The translations under genes were made by a program, and so were the position numbers. DNA of 64,000 nt. Source: Chlorokybus atmophyticus (Eukaryota > Streptophyta > Chlorokybophyceae > Chlorokybales > Chlorokybaceae). This document shows positions 23,524 through 36,087 of the stretch, piece by piece (position 1 is the first letter of the stretch; the number at the start of each line of letters is the position of its first letter). The stretch spans positions 1 through 64,000 of the forward strand of contig RHPI01002503.1 of NCBI GenBank assembly GCA_009103225.1, in the 5' to 3' direction. Below the pieces are notes generated by a model, which did no database searches, was not told the origin of the DNA, and worked only from the letters and a program-made list of their open reading frames with translations.

Positions 23524-24735
23524 CTGCGCGCGGGAGCTGCTGACACGCCATCACACTATCCATGCGAAGCATGTGCGCAAGTTCATGCAGTCTAGATATG
23601 CATCCTTGTGGCGGCCAGCAGTGTGTGCGTTCATGAATGCTTAGAGCAACCATGCGCAGTGCGTCAGGCGCTCTGCAACCAAGCACACAATGGCGTCCAA
23701 ACGGCGTTGAGCATTGCGACAAGCAGGTACTCCCAACCACAGGCGTGATGCTTGCATGCCATGCTTTAGTACTTGACACAACTGTCTTGACAATATTGTG
23801 TTGACGAGCCGAGCGTACAACTGTGCCGCATTGTGTGTCTGACAAGAGGCTGCATGGCAGGCAACATGAGCTCCTTTCAACTTGCACTTCTCCCAGCTGC
23901 GCGTCAATTGGTGAGGGCACTCATCACACACAACACACCGCAATTCCTGCTGGAGTAATCCATGGTGCTCAATGCTACGCATGCATGCCAGCAAGCATTT
24001 GTGGCGACCATAACCTGGCCTTGGGCGATCCGCTCAACTGTTGGGAGCCACAGCACTGAAACGCAATATGGCGACTGAGGCTGTGACAAGTGCTGCTCCA
24101 ACTCATTGATGCAAAGCAGCTGCAATGAGTTGCTCATGGCGGCTGTTTTGTCAGCGGCAATGACAAAACTGCTAAAACTGTTATATTGCCACTTAAGTGC
24201 GTGGTCGTACGAACCTGAGAGCTGTGTCAGCTATTGCACAGCATCAAGCCTTGTACTGCTAAGTGGCTGCTCGTCCAAGCCTTCTATGAGGCACTGCGCA
24301 TGATACAGCTTTGACTCAATCTATCTACTTGACATACATGCTAGCTTCAATCGTTTCTGGTGCATGCGGGCCTACTATGACACAAGGCACCTGGCAAACA
24401 TAAGGTATGCAGAGTTGCTACAATGGATCAGTAAACTGAACGACAGCCCGTAACATAGCCTATGCAGTTGACATGTCAGCACCAGAGTGTGCATCAATGC
24501 TATGTATATCCAGAGGTTTGTATCTACGATGGTGATGGAATTGTGTGTATTGCGGGCCTGTTGCGCATGCAAACTTTTGAAGGTTGCACCTATGTCTTTG
24601 CCTATGTCCTGAGTTGTAATACTGGTGAAGTGTGTAATCGTTGTGCGGTAGCAAGTGCCAGCTCCTCCTATACACCCTACTTCACGCCGCCCTTCACAAT
24701 TGCAACAGGAGGTAATAATAGGTGCGTCCTTGATC
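23524..24735. other. Intergenic region between convergent genes
   Basis: No gene is seen. Reading frames are short and without recognisable motifs. It should contain the 3' UTRs of the flavoprotein and OEP37 genes. Confidence 0.5.
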
Positions 24736-27040
24736 CTAGAAGTCAAATCGCTTTTTGGACTTCACAAAAAAGGAGGTCTTATCAACCTCCTGCGGCACCA
24801 CCAGCTCGGCAAGCACTTTGCCGACTTTGGGTGCGTGCTTGGCTCCGAGATGTTTATGGCCAGCCTATAGATGACAAAAGCTGTGACAACAGAGCCCAGA
24901 TCCTTCACAGGATGAGATTAACAGAAACCTCAGAGCACTCACCAGAAATTCTAGGCTGAAAGCCCTGGTCGACGTGTCAAACTTGGCTTTGAGCGTGAGG
25001 TCGTGCCGGAGCTTGTGCTTGTATACAGTGGCTAAGTTGCTGTCTGTGGCGTCAAAGTATGTGCTGTGTACAAGGCAACATAAGCGGGGATCAGTTCAAA
25101 GAACCTTTTTCTACGATTGCAAGCACTTGTACAGTCAAATCATGTTGCTTGTGACATGTGTTGGACTGATAAACTGTACGGTACAGTGCTGCGCCAGAAG
25201 AAGTTTCTTTGTCATGGTTTGTACGATAAGGCAAGACAAAGAGCTTTAACGCACCTGATCTTGCTGTGTGCATTGATGTTGCGCTTCAGTGCCAGCGAGC
25301 ACGCATTGGTGGCAGCATTGAATGAAGGGATCACTGTGTAGTTGTCTTTCTGCATGCAAGTACAAGTTTCAATGGAGGCACACACAGCAGGGACACACGC
25401 ACGCAAAGGTGCACACGTTGATACCCAACACAGACACTCAGACATGCACGCGCACATACACCAACACACGGGGACACACCTATACATGCCACAACAATCT
25501 CACAAACACACATGCGCACGCGCACGACTGCAGAAGTGCACAGACACACATTGCCGCACCCGTGCATATGCGGCGTATGCACCCGCAGGCGTACACACAC
25601 ACATGTGCGCGCACCCTTGGAAAGGCACATATACATGGCACACATACAACCCGGTGCACACGCTCACACGCATGTGCACCCGCGTGCGCACACACATACG
25701 CGCACAAACACACATTCACACGCACGTATCACCTTGTACTTGTACTTGAACTCAACCACTCTGTGTGCCAAGCTCCCGCTCGTGATAAGCACACCTTCGC
25801 CCACAGGAAACCCCACAAATCCACTGATCCCAGGCGGGGTGTTTGTGAACTCATCGCCATAATGCGAATACTGCACTCGGCCAAGCTTGGCTCCGAGCGC
25901 CGCACCTGTCTGCACAACACACGCTCAGTTGCACAACCAACAAGTCAGCAAAGTTCTCTTTTGCCCCTTTGCTTACCACAGCCGCCTGCTGCAAGTTGTA
26001 CATTACGGACACGTTTGCATCATCGTGTTCACCAACATTCGCGTTCAGGTCCACGACACTGTCGTTGCCCTGCATAACCAAACATGTGTACATCACACAT
26101 ACTCACATGCTGCGCTTATGTGATGCGCATGCATATATATTACTGTTGCGCCATGAACAAAACAATAAACTATCCACGGTCACCTGGGGTGTGATGTCAT
26201 GCTGCAAAGCCATGCGGACTTTGTTGCCAATGAAGCTGCCGACACTGAACCGACACGAGCCATCATCCGCATTGTAGTAAGCCTGCGCGGCGGGACAGGA
26301 TGATACATACGCCTGTCGCACCAGCACGACACACACAAGTTGTCACCGAGTAGCAGTTCAATATACCTCAAACTTGTCGGACTTGAAGCCCACAACAGGT
26401 ATCCCAACATTCCAGGGAGTGCCAATGCTAGGGAATGATGCCTTGAGCTTGCCTTGCCCGTTTGGCAACTGGAATGAGAACCTGAGTGTATATACATGTA
26501 TATTGCTAAACGGTAAGCAACAAAGTAAGTTGCGTGGTGCTCCCTTTACTCAGTAAACTCACGTGTTGTGAGAAGGGGCTTATGCCCAAGCATGCTTGTT
26601 TCTGGCTTAATGCATATACACTTATGCATATAGCTTGCACGTGGCATTGATGTTGCATGTGTTCGAGTGTATTTGATTATGCTGCATGCAATGTCAGAAA
26701 TGGAATTGAAGGATAAACATACTCAAAGCTTAGCAAGCAGCTAATTAGGGTTCAGTGAATTCCAACTCCAATGCAGTAAAGACCCAACACGCACTGCCCA
26801 GAACAATATGTCCACCTGCATGGTGGCAATGTGTGCATGACACATGTTCGCCACAACTTCTCACACTGCCAAATGTGCGTGAACTTGCCATAAAATACAC
26901 AGTTGCATCAGGAAGTCACTTGCATCCAACAACCGTGTTGTAGTGCACATAGTGCACCTGTTGACGGAGTCCTTGGTCTGGCTGTCAAACTCGGTGGAGA
27001 ACTTCATGCGTTGCTCCGTGTATCCCCTCACCCTCGCCAT
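24736..27040 (-). CDS. OEP37: Chloroplast outer envelope pore protein OEP37-like
   Basis: Eight exons (27040-26958, 26481-26367, 26282-26184, 26069-25977, 25909-25733, 25349-25255, 25063-24943, 24864-24736) join to 303 aa plus stop. The protein has no signal peptide or hydrophobic helix. It is built of alternating amphipathic stretches, as expected for a beta-barrel: NGQGKLKASFPSIG, SVGSFIGNKVRMALQHD, VISGS-like turns and YKHKLRHDLTLKAKFD. The C-terminus (VDKTSFFVKSKKRFDF) parallels the plant OEP37 end (a short acidic linker, 'SSVL.F.VKKRWDI'). 'YKHTYGKDLKFKAGYD' of plants matches the preceding strand. OEP37 forms a cation-selective channel in the outer chloroplast envelope; its physiological solute is unknown. 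Intron 5 is a long CA/TG repeat. Assignment is from the C-terminal half; the N-terminal half is divergent. Confidence 0.75.
25375..25725. repeat. CA-rich (alternating purine-pyrimidine) intronic tract
   Basis: About 350 bp of imperfect CACACA/CGCACA repeats fill most of intron 5 of the OEP37 gene (25350-25732). Alternating purine-pyrimidine runs like this can adopt Z-DNA. Similar tracts lie in introns at 16705-17020, 17210-17345 and 21927-22050. Confidence 0.8.
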
Positions 27041-28100
27041 GGCGTTAGATCCAAGATGACACAACCGCACAGCACAGCACGACGGCAACGCTGCCGCCCA
27101 CAACCAGCACCACAACTACACCGCAGGCAATTTTTGTAATTTGTTTTGGTTGTTAGACATCAATCAAGCGGAACTTCCGACATCCTTCCGTCCTGCCAGC
27201 CTTCCCTTCCGCCAGCGGCGTCTTCGCTGCCGTTGATGCAGAAAGTCAGCGTTGCCGGCAGCGTTGTTGACAGCGTCGTAAGACGGGACCCCACGTGCGA
27301 TTCGGAGCGATCGACTCACTGGCTACGACCGACATCACGGCGCTGCCAGGATATCGGCTTGGTTTGTGAGTCAAGTTGCGCGTATCCGACCAGAGGTACC
27401 GATATCTGTGTATGCACGGGGCTGAACGGGTCGCATCCATAGCCGTTACAGCGGGTTTCAAACCAGCTGAACCTTAAAGCGTTGACAGCCAGGCGCGTGT
27501 CAAAGCGCGGAAGACTCGACTCACCCGCAGACAGCCGCCTTTTCCCGGTTAACGTCTATCCGTTTAACTCCGCTGTCAACGCCAGAGCGCGTCGCAGCCA
27601 ACCTCCGTCAACATTGGTTCACCGGCTGTACGTGGGAGACCAAGCCTTGACCGACTTTTTATTGCGAGCGTTTTAACCAAGCAGGGGTTGACTCAAACCG
27701 GGATCGGAGCCATGTCACTGATCGTCTCGTCATCATAGAAGAAAACGGTGGCAAGAAAACTGCGCTTTCGGTCGGTCAGTGCAGTGGTTTTGTGTTGCTG
27801 CGCATGCTGGGGCTGCCAGCTGGCGGTGTTGGACTAAGACGTGAAGTCAGGGATAACTTACTCACTGAGCTTATAGCCGGCGGTGTTGCTGTGCCTGTCA
27901 TTGTGTCTGTGTGTGAGGGTGCGCGCGTTGCGCAAAGGCAGGCATCTATTCCACCTTTCTTGCATTGGTTGGCGGCGGCGACAGCTTGGCAACGGCTGTG
28001 AAGGCAGTCTCAGGAGACTTGCAGGGATTGCTGGATAGGGTTTAGCTTAGATTTAGCGAGCTTTGTGGCAAGCCTTTTGGTTTGCTTCTGCTCGTTCAGC
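27041..28100. promoter_or_regulatory. Divergent intergenic region between OEP37 and Hint genes
   Basis: No exon is recognised in these 1,060 bp. The region must carry the promoters and 5' UTRs of the two divergent genes. The part near 27600-28100 is the likely 5' flank and UTR of the Hint gene. Confidence 0.4.
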
Positions 28101-29620
28101 ATGGCGTCGCGGTCAGTGCTGCTGGCGCTATTGGCTGCTGTGCTCTTCTTGCAGCTCGCCGCCGCCGGCGTCGCCGCTGGAGCCGCCCGCAGAGAGCTGC
28201 TCCAAAGCAATATCCCCACAGACAACACTGCCCCTCCTCCCAAGATTGGTAAGCTGCTGCTTGTGGCTGTGTCCAGGGCTTGGCTGGCAGTGGTTGTCAA
28301 TGCTTGCTCGCCTCGAATAATCAGCGGAACCTTGAGCTCAAGCTGGTCCTGCCATTCGTGTGTGCAGAGGGTTCTTGCAAGGCCCTGCAGTGCCCGGACA
28401 ACTACACGGACGTCTGCCGCCTGGCCCCCCTGTGTATTGTGCAGAACTACAAGTACGTCTGCTTCTACACCAACAAGAAGTCCAAGGATGGCGCTGCATG
28501 CAAGAAGGGCTTCCCCAACTACTGCAAGGACGGCGAATGCAAGCGTAAGTCACAGTTCTAGCAGGGCACATAACAATCAATATCCCAGTTGTACTGCTGC
28601 AAAGGCAGCATTGGTTTCTTACAGAATGTGGAGTACAAGCAAGCCACTCACTTGTGGCAATTGCAGAGGCGTTCTGTTTCCCTGGCGATGCCACAGTGCA
28701 ACTGGAGAATGGCCAGAAGATTGCCATGTCCAAGTTGATGCCTGGTGCCCGTGTGCAAACTCTGAATAAGAATGGGAAGGTTGTGTACACCGATGTCATG
28801 CTGTTCCACCACGCGGTCAATGGCCCGGCTGATGGCGCCCCAAGCCCGATGCTCAGCATTGCTTACGAGTCTGAGGGGCGCGCTGGATCACTGCGACTGT
28901 CACCTGAGCATATGCTTTACACAGCACCATCTACCAATGCCTCCGCAGTCAAAGTTGTTCCCGCCATGGCGCTGAAGGCTGGTGAGTATTCTTGATAGCA
29001 ATTGCCATGCAAGCGGGTATTGTGTAGCGTCTGAGTCTGCACGGTGGAGTTGTACGATGCAGCAAGCAGCAGCTTCATCACGTGTCGTTTATTATGGTCG
29101 CAGGTGACTTGGTGTTGGTGGAGTCTGCTGGTCGGTCAGTAGCAGTTGAGATTGTTGGCATTAGCAAGGCTGCTGCAGCTTCCAGCTACTATGCTCCGGA
29201 GACAATGTCTGGTAAGCCAACCACCAAGCAGGATTACTGAAAAATCCCTGCTCAGCACTTTAGTAGGTTGCTTACACTGTGGTACAACGCGACACAAGGT
29301 TGTTGAGTTGTCCAAAAGTAACTCAATGGCATGCCATCACAGGCAACCTGTTGGTGGATGGTGTGCTGGTTTCCACGTACGCTCGCCCTGCGAACACCCA
29401 CGAAGGCGCCCACATGTCAATGGCGCCCATGCGCGCACTGTACAGGATGTTCCCGAGCTTGTTCTCTCAGCGCCAGACGGGTGTTTTCTGGTACAATCAG
29501 ATGCTCCTCAGCATCCCCCAGCCAGTCCGTGATTTCCTCGCTCGCACATTCCTGCATGGCAAGGTGGTGCAACGGCCGCATATCGCTGCGACCATTGAGA
29601 CAAACTCTCTGGCGGCCTGA
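28101..29620 (+). CDS. Secreted Hedgehog-type Hint (Hog) protein with Cys-rich N-terminus
   Basis: Five exons (28101-28248, 28368-28544, 28625-28981, 29104-29211, 29343-29620) give 355 aa plus stop. Residues 1-23 form a clear signal peptide (MASRSVLLALLAAVLFLQLA). Residues 50-110 contain eight or nine cysteines (SCKALQCPDNYTDVC, VCFYTNKKS, NYCKDGEC) and would be a small disulphide domain; I do not recognise it. From Cys126 a Hint module begins: CFPGDATVQLENGQKI, LMPGARVQTL, LRLSPEHMLYTA with the conserved His (H204), and the C-terminal Hog-like box NLLVDGVLVSTYARP with THEGAHMSMAPMRALY. In Hedgehog proteins this fold cuts itself before the first Cys through a thioester and transfers the N-terminal part to an acceptor such as sterol. 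Here the residue before Cys is Phe, not Gly, and a late Cys (SCY in Hedgehog) is Thr. Exon 3 has a second in-frame acceptor 42 nt downstream. Confidence 0.85.
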
Positions 29621-30750
29621 GTACAAATTTGCTGGAGTGTACTTGTACCAGTTCTTTTCAGTCTAGGCGCATGATGCCTGGCAAACACATTCGAGTTGCA
29701 AGATATTGGATGGATCGGTCACAGCAGCGTCTTGTGCGGGGATGTGCTGTGTTATGTAGGGGATCTATAAGGTTGATGCGGAACTTCCGAGTAGAAGTGT
29801 CTGCTACTGCTGATTTCTCCATGTTCAATGGTTGTCGGCAAGTCATCATGTTCTTCATGATTCGGTTGTCCTTGTTGTAATTGTTGTGTATGAGTGCAGG
29901 TTGTTTTGTGATCCTCAGACTGTTTAGGCCTACATATGTGCAAGCTTCATTGGAGTCTTTCACCTGTGCAATGCTGGTCGACATGGAGTCATGTGGCCGA
30001 ATAGAGAAAGGGGTCACAGGGCGGACGTGCACACTTCATTGCATCAAAAGCCTCATCTGTGGCTGGGCTGAGAAGTGTGAATACATCTAACTTGTATGCC
30101 AACGTTCATTGTTTGCTTTCAGCTCTGACATACTGCTACGGTTTTGTGTATTACCAACACGCTGATGTCCGCAACTTGTGTTACCGCTGTTGTGAGTATT
30201 GGCACTTGCATGTATGGGTGCAGGTTGTACATTGAGTAAATGCAATCATGCAGCATATGTGCATGCAGATGACTATGCCACACTGCTGATCTCACACAGC
30301 AAGCCCTGCCAGAACACAGAATACAGAATTGCCGTATGCTCGGACTAGCCAGTGCACCCATACCAGCCTGCGATCACTCAATAATTGCCAACAAGTGAGT
30401 CCGCAAGCACAACACCAGTGAAGTGCTGTGTGTCTCACACAGCACTTCACATACCCTATACAACACCAGTGAAGGCACTTATAACATTGCAAAAAGAACC
30501 CCCTCCCATCAAGCAGCAGAGAGTCATATGAACGAGTTCTGCTTGAATATGGCTGCATAGCAGATAGCGTGCACTCAGCAGCACATGCACAAAACGTTCT
30601 ACATGAGACGGATACTAATGAACAATGATACAAGTACTAATGAACAACCTCAGTTCAAGCTGAAAGTATAACGCAACTGCACAAGTCGCTGCATGACAGC
30701 GACGTGTCAAGGTATACATCGCCTTGTCTTGTTGAGCTCAACTGCATTGA
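29621..30750. other. Intergenic region between convergent genes
   Basis: No gene is recognised. It contains a strong hairpin at 30418-30450 (separate entry). It should hold the 3' UTRs of the Hint and TM9SF genes. Confidence 0.5.
30418..30450. repeat. Perfect 15-bp inverted repeat with 3-nt loop
   Basis: Arms GTGAAGTGCTGTGTG (30418-30432) and its exact complement (30436-30450) surround TCT. The arm's end, CACCAGTGAAG, is repeated directly at about 30464-30477. The hairpin sits about 300 bp past the TM9SF stop codon. Confidence 0.8.
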
Positions 30751-33700
30751 TCACTCGCACTTGATGGCGCGGTAGATGTGGCGCACAAACAGCAAGGAAG
30801 CGCGGTAACCGACGGACCCAAGCATCAAGAAGAACCCGTAGCAAACCGCTCCCATGTATCCAAAGAAGAAGGACGTTTGCATGAGGCCCGTCATGTCCGA
30901 TCGTGCATTGTAATAGTAGAAGCAGTACGCGTAGATGAACAGCCCTGTGGACCCACCGCACAAGACAGACCTGCAGCGCACACATGTTAACCACTGCAAC
31001 ATGGAAGCCTGTAACCAAACTTGATGCTCGCAAGATTGTACCTCCACCACCAGTGGTGATCCTCAGCTGCTAACTGGAAGTAGGTGAGGGCAACAGTGAT
31101 GAAAGCCGTCACGATCAGCAAGATTAAGAAGACGATGAAAAGGATGCTGTAGATGGTGTACACCTGGCAGAGCAATGGTGAGTACTTGTGTGCAATAACT
31201 ATGCGTGCTCCGCTTCTGCACAAACCACAAAGAGCCGAACCACACAAGGCAATGTTCTCGCACGTAGGCACCCACACACCTTGTGGCCCCAGACGCTAGC
31301 AAAGATGTAGTAGAGCTCAATGTAAATGGCGCTGAATGGCAGGAACCCGGCCATGCACATCTGCACAAAACATAGAACTTAGCTCAGATTATGGCATCCA
31401 AACATCCTGTAGTTGGCACTAAGGTGATCTGACCAGTCACAATGCTCGTTACCTGGGGGACCGTGCCGCGATACCATGGCAGCGGTGGAACCTCACGAGG
31501 ATACTTGGTTGTCCGCACAGGGGCATAAAACTCAGTGGTGGTGTTCTTGCCAGCAATGCCTCCGATAACCTGGCAACAACAGTGGTTAGGACTTGCACAA
31601 TGATGCAACACAGTACAGCATTTGCCAAGCCATCAACTAACACCAAGTGATTTGAAAGCGCCTACCGTTAGAGGGATGGTCACCAGTGTCCAGATGACAA
31701 TGATCACGCAAATGGTTCCAAACGGAAGTGCTGCGGTAGAGTGATATGCAATTGCAACAGTGTTGCAGAAGCTGAATACCAGGAACAATGGTCCGCAGAA
31801 AAGACAGCAGGTCAAAAGAACATTCCTCACCTGCATGACCGCATGTCATGTGAGCTTCCACAACAATGCTTATAATCCTGATAACCATGCATGTGGCAAG
31901 CAACTCACCCAGGTTTCGCCACCCATCTGCTTGAAATTGCAGGATGAGACATAGCCTGCAATGCCAGCAGTCAAGGCATACAGGACAATGCTTGCAGTGT
32001 ACAGCGCTCCGCGGTTGTAGGGATAGAACACCCCAACGAGAGCCAGCAAGAAGATGGCAATCATCATTGTAAGGAGCTGGGTGCCAGAGCCAATGATGGA
32101 GCAGAACAGGCTGCATGCAGCAAGCATAGGGTGAGGAACAAAACAACAAATGACAGAATCTGGCATCAGATTCCCTTAGCAAAGGGCTGATGAAGGCTAG
32201 CCATGCTAAGTACCTGGGGTGCTTGGGGAAACGGAAAACATCGCCATGGATGTACTTCCAGCCTGTCTCTTCTCCATCGTCAGCGTCATCCTCACGGGCG
32301 TACCTGCACGTGAACTATTAGCCTGCAAAAAATCTGGGAAGAAGCAGTCTCCTCATTGCCATATCATGTACAATTCAGACCAAGCGACTCACTTGATGAA
32401 GTCGTTCTTGAGCACACGCATGAGAATGGTCGCCAAGAAGCCGGTCAATAGCAGTACTGTCACACAGCTGTTAATGATACTGAACCAGTGAATCTCCAGA
32501 TGCTGTGGCAGGAAGGAGTATCGCGAATATTTCTCCATGCGGCGCTCATATGGGATGTTGGTCTCCTTCCACTTGACAGAGTATGAGAATTGTACCTGGT
32601 GGTATGCACAGTCCATGGTCAGTGGTGCCTGCTGTTTCAGACGCGCACCATGCATGCCCTGTGTTGTCAGCCCTGCAGTCCCTGTGCACACTACCGATAC
32701 AACCGAAACAGCACTTGACGCACCATAGTCTCTTGGTCGCCTGAAATGTCCACAGTGCGCGTTGGGTCTGTTGACACATTGATCTCGATCACTTTATCCT
32801 CGTTGTAGTTAATCTCAAAGTGCACGTGGGTGAACAGGTAGTAGCGAAACTCTGTGCCTCCACCACGCACAATCTTCTCCATCTGCGTAGCACAATGTTT
32901 ATCAGCACATGCATCTGGAAAGGCAGGCAGTTATTGCTTGCAAAAGTACACACAATTATGGTACATGGTACCAATTTAAAAAGACCCATCAACGCTATGC
33001 CATGGCTCACCTTGCCAACGAATCCCCAGATAGGAAGGTCGTCATAGTACATCTGGAAGTAGTAGTCATCGCGTACGGCACGGCGGAACTTTTCTAGCTC
33101 ATCCTTGCCCAACCTCTGATTGCATAGTGGCTGCATCTCACGGTCGACACGGAAAGACAGATCGTACAATGAGCTTGCCAGACGATCGCCATTCAGGACT
33201 TCACCCAGATCCTCGCTCTTATGTTGCACGCCAGCGGCCGGCGGGCAGAATGGGAGATCATAGTATTGGTATGTTTCACTGCACACAACGAAATGAGGTG
33301 AGCCTCCTCACCACTCCACTCCGGAGATTGTTTGAAGAGCAAAGGCAAAGAAAACAATGCTGAGCGAGGTCACAGTTTAAAACAGTTGCCATTGCTTGGC
33401 TCTGCCGATCCAGTACTGAAAGGTGACGTATGCAAGCGATATCAACCAGATATCAAGCCTACATTACTTCACAGCCCGAATAGGGGATTGAGGTGTCACG
33501 GTCGAGCTCCGGTAGGTCCATAATCAACTTCAATGAAGGAAATGTAATCAAATGCGCAATGTGAACTAGGGTACTGCAGCTGTGGAATCCCTAAATCGCG
33601 TCCCTAGCACCCTCAACATCCGAAACAATATTGATGTGAACTGACAAGATGCATTATTCTTTCATGCATTGCCCCAGACGCTGTCAACCTGTCGAGCTGC

Positions 33701-34082
33701 TGGGCTTTCAATGCGACACGTAATCTGAAGACGTGGCTAAAGGGCAACGCAAGCTACACAACGCTAGAACAAGGCCAGCATGCAACAGCTGGACGATAGC
33801 ATGCGCGCAAAGACAATGACGGCTTCGCCCATGATGTGGCATAAGGGGCGAACATCACACATCGCAATTTAGCCACTACACCGTTGCTGCAAGCGACGGA
33901 ACTCTTCCGTCACACCTTGGGTTATGGAAAGGGCCGACTTTGTTGGCGTAAAGGGGGACTTTCTCGTGAATCTTGTAGCTGCTGCTACCGAGGAGCTGCC
34001 GGCGTGCAGCAGCAATGGAGGCATCCGCGAATGCAGCACAGTACACGGCCAGCAACAGCGCCACTGCTAACAACCTAGCCAT
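30751..34082 (-). CDS. Transmembrane nine superfamily (TM9SF/EMP70) protein
   Basis: Eleven exons (34082-33916, 33278-33011, 32882-32724, 32595-32393, 32303-32214, 32110-31909, 31830-31666, 31569-31453, 31360-31280, 31163-31042, 30970-30751) give 597 aa, the usual TM9SF length. The order is: signal peptide ([18 protein letters not shown]), the family start [15 protein letters not shown] with [10 protein letters not shown], a lumenal domain ([12 protein letters not shown]), a first membrane helix ([18 protein letters not shown]), a cytosolic loop ([13 protein letters not shown]), then eight more hydrophobic helices (for example [15 protein letters not shown] and [18 protein letters not shown]). 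The C-terminus is AIKCE; KxD/E is the Golgi retrieval signal of this family. TM9SF proteins work in Golgi/endosome sorting of membrane proteins. The very well conserved frame leaves little doubt. Confidence 0.95.
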
Positions 34083-35580
34083 AGCTGCGGCCAAACCCTA
34101 ACCACCACCTCCGATACGTCAACTCCGCATAGGACGCTCGAAAAGCTCTGCTACACGCACACCGCTGGGCTTGATACCAAACCCCCCTTGACTCACGTAT
34201 GTCGCCAGCAACAACAACGAGGACAAGACTACTGTAGCCCTCAGGACAAGACCTTCTCGGCTATTTTCAGCTGCCAATCACAGCTAGCAATGCCTAGATC
34301 CCGTATTGTACGCTGGCTACGTCGCCATGCCCGCCCGCAGCCCCGTCGGGAAGGAGATCGCCGCCGCCGCGGCAGCAGCGGGAGCAACGACAAAGCACGC
34401 CACCTCCAGCTGGTGGCGCAGGCAAGCTTTACCCCAAAACGAGGCGAGTGAGCACGGCGGCCTATTGCTGTTGCCTAAGGTTCGTTGGCCCCGAATGTAT
34501 TTAACGGCGCCACTCGGCAGTTGACAAGCATCACGCGGCCCATACTTTATGGGGCATACATGCATCAAGCCAACACGCAGCAGCCTGGCAGGCGGGCTGT
34601 CTCGTCAAGCTTAACTAACGGCAGAGCGTTCTTGGACTTGACAGCGGTTCCGTCAAACGCCTTTCGACGACAGTTGCCCAAACCGGGTCACCGCATGGTC
34701 CAGGCTTACCCGCAGGTTTTGATCTGCATGTGTTGCAAAACAGGTAATTGGAGTATCAAGTGCCTTCGTTCATGCATACAAGCTTTCATGAATCAGAAAA
34801 TGCTGGTTTGCATAGTGACAGAGAATACGTAACATAATTTCGGCGTTGTAACATAGCATATCACACTTGCCTGAAGGTATTATGTATTCGTGATCAAAAG
34901 TATCATTGTTAAGACACTTTATTTCGCATATTATGCAATTAAGTATGTTGTACAATAGCAAGAATTCATGCTAAAAACGATAATCGATACTTACAATCAA
35001 GAAAGTAACTTATTGCACCTTAATGAACTGATGCAACCCTTGCCCTTGCATGATGTATAAGTAACTTAACGTGTAAATGTCCGGTATTGTACCGCATGCA
35101 ATATTATACCTAATGCACAACGTCTCGTAAGAAAAACATTACCACATTGCAATACCTGATAACATGTAAGTACAACGTAGGAATGTGTAATTGTACCATG
35201 CAAGTAGCAATTACTAATATGGGATAATTGGTATGATGGTTAATATCACAATCATTTTGAGGTGTTATTGTAATGAGCAAACAAAGCTTCGACTGACCTT
35301 AGATATATAATGTTTATTGTGTTGTATTATGACAGCATGCAGCTAACAGCAGCAGCAGATTCAAAGCTAAAACAATATAGTAAATACATTTTAATTCGGG
35401 ATGCATGTAAGTGCATTGATCGCGACGAATTGTGCAATTGATTGAAGTGCCAGCAATATGTTGTAGATATTCAAACATGCGGTATGGTATGCATTGTTCG
35501 CAAGTAACACAAACAATTTGGCGTCGGCGGTGCTAGGGCAATGTACGCAAAAGTGGTCTGCTTCCGTGAGTCACACAAGC
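34083..35580. other. Intergenic region, GC to AT transition
   Basis: The first 600 bp are the TM9SF upstream flank. Open frames there (Ala-, Arg-rich) have no recognisable motif. From about 34800 the sequence becomes AT-rich and no gene is seen. Confidence 0.5.
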
Positions 35581-36087
35581 TGTCACGGGAGGACCTGATG
35601 TTAATGCCATAATGGCCACAAAACTCACTTCGTGCTTTTGTGGTCTAATGGTTCATAACATTGGTATCGGAGCTTACGACCAAAAGATCCTATGGTTGAA
35701 CCCGCCTCCCGGCAGACGATAAAAGATTTTTGAGGTTGTTGTTATCGATTCAAGAATGCTGAGCGCGCATTTGCTCAGTGCAACGCGCGACTTGCCGGAC
35801 ATCAGTCGATTATTGCGACGCGTTGCGCGCACTTGGAGCCGCCGCTGGGTGGTATCGCGCGACTGACAGTCGGTCAGTCGGCGGCGTAACTTTTATTCAA
35901 TACGCATTAGGACTGCTCAGTGAGCAGTACAAAGCGCTTCTACTGTTACGTGACGATATGCCATGTGAAACCCACATCTCATGAGGATATTGGATGCCTA
36001 AGTGGGGGGGAATGTCACGGGACGACTATATAATAATAACGCCATAATGGCCACAAAACACACTTCGTGGCCTAGTGGTTTGTTACA
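35581..36087. mobile_element. TRIM-like miniature LTR retroelement, complete
   Basis: An 80-bp 5' LTR (35581-35660, TGTCACGGGA to CATAACA) and a 75-bp 3' LTR (36013-36087, TGTCACGGGA to TTGTTACA) share long blocks such as GCCATAATGGCCACAAAA. Both begin TG and end CA. One base after the 5' LTR, TGGTATCGGAGC (35662-35673) matches the plant initiator-Met tRNA primer-binding site with one mismatch. A polypurine tract (AGTGGGGGGGAA, 36001-36012) precedes the 3' LTR. A 5-bp target-site duplication, CAAGC, flanks the element at 35576-35580 and 36088-36092. The 340-bp interior has no pol gene. One open frame (35778-35984, + strand) ending in ALGLLSEQYKALLLLRDD could be a remnant of a gag helix bundle. 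The element would need enzymes from a larger retrotransposon. Confidence 0.9.

Noticed and set aside
25331-25725. Cys/Val- or His/Thr-rich open frames
   Set aside because: They fall inside intron 5 of the OEP37 gene and come from the CA repeat.
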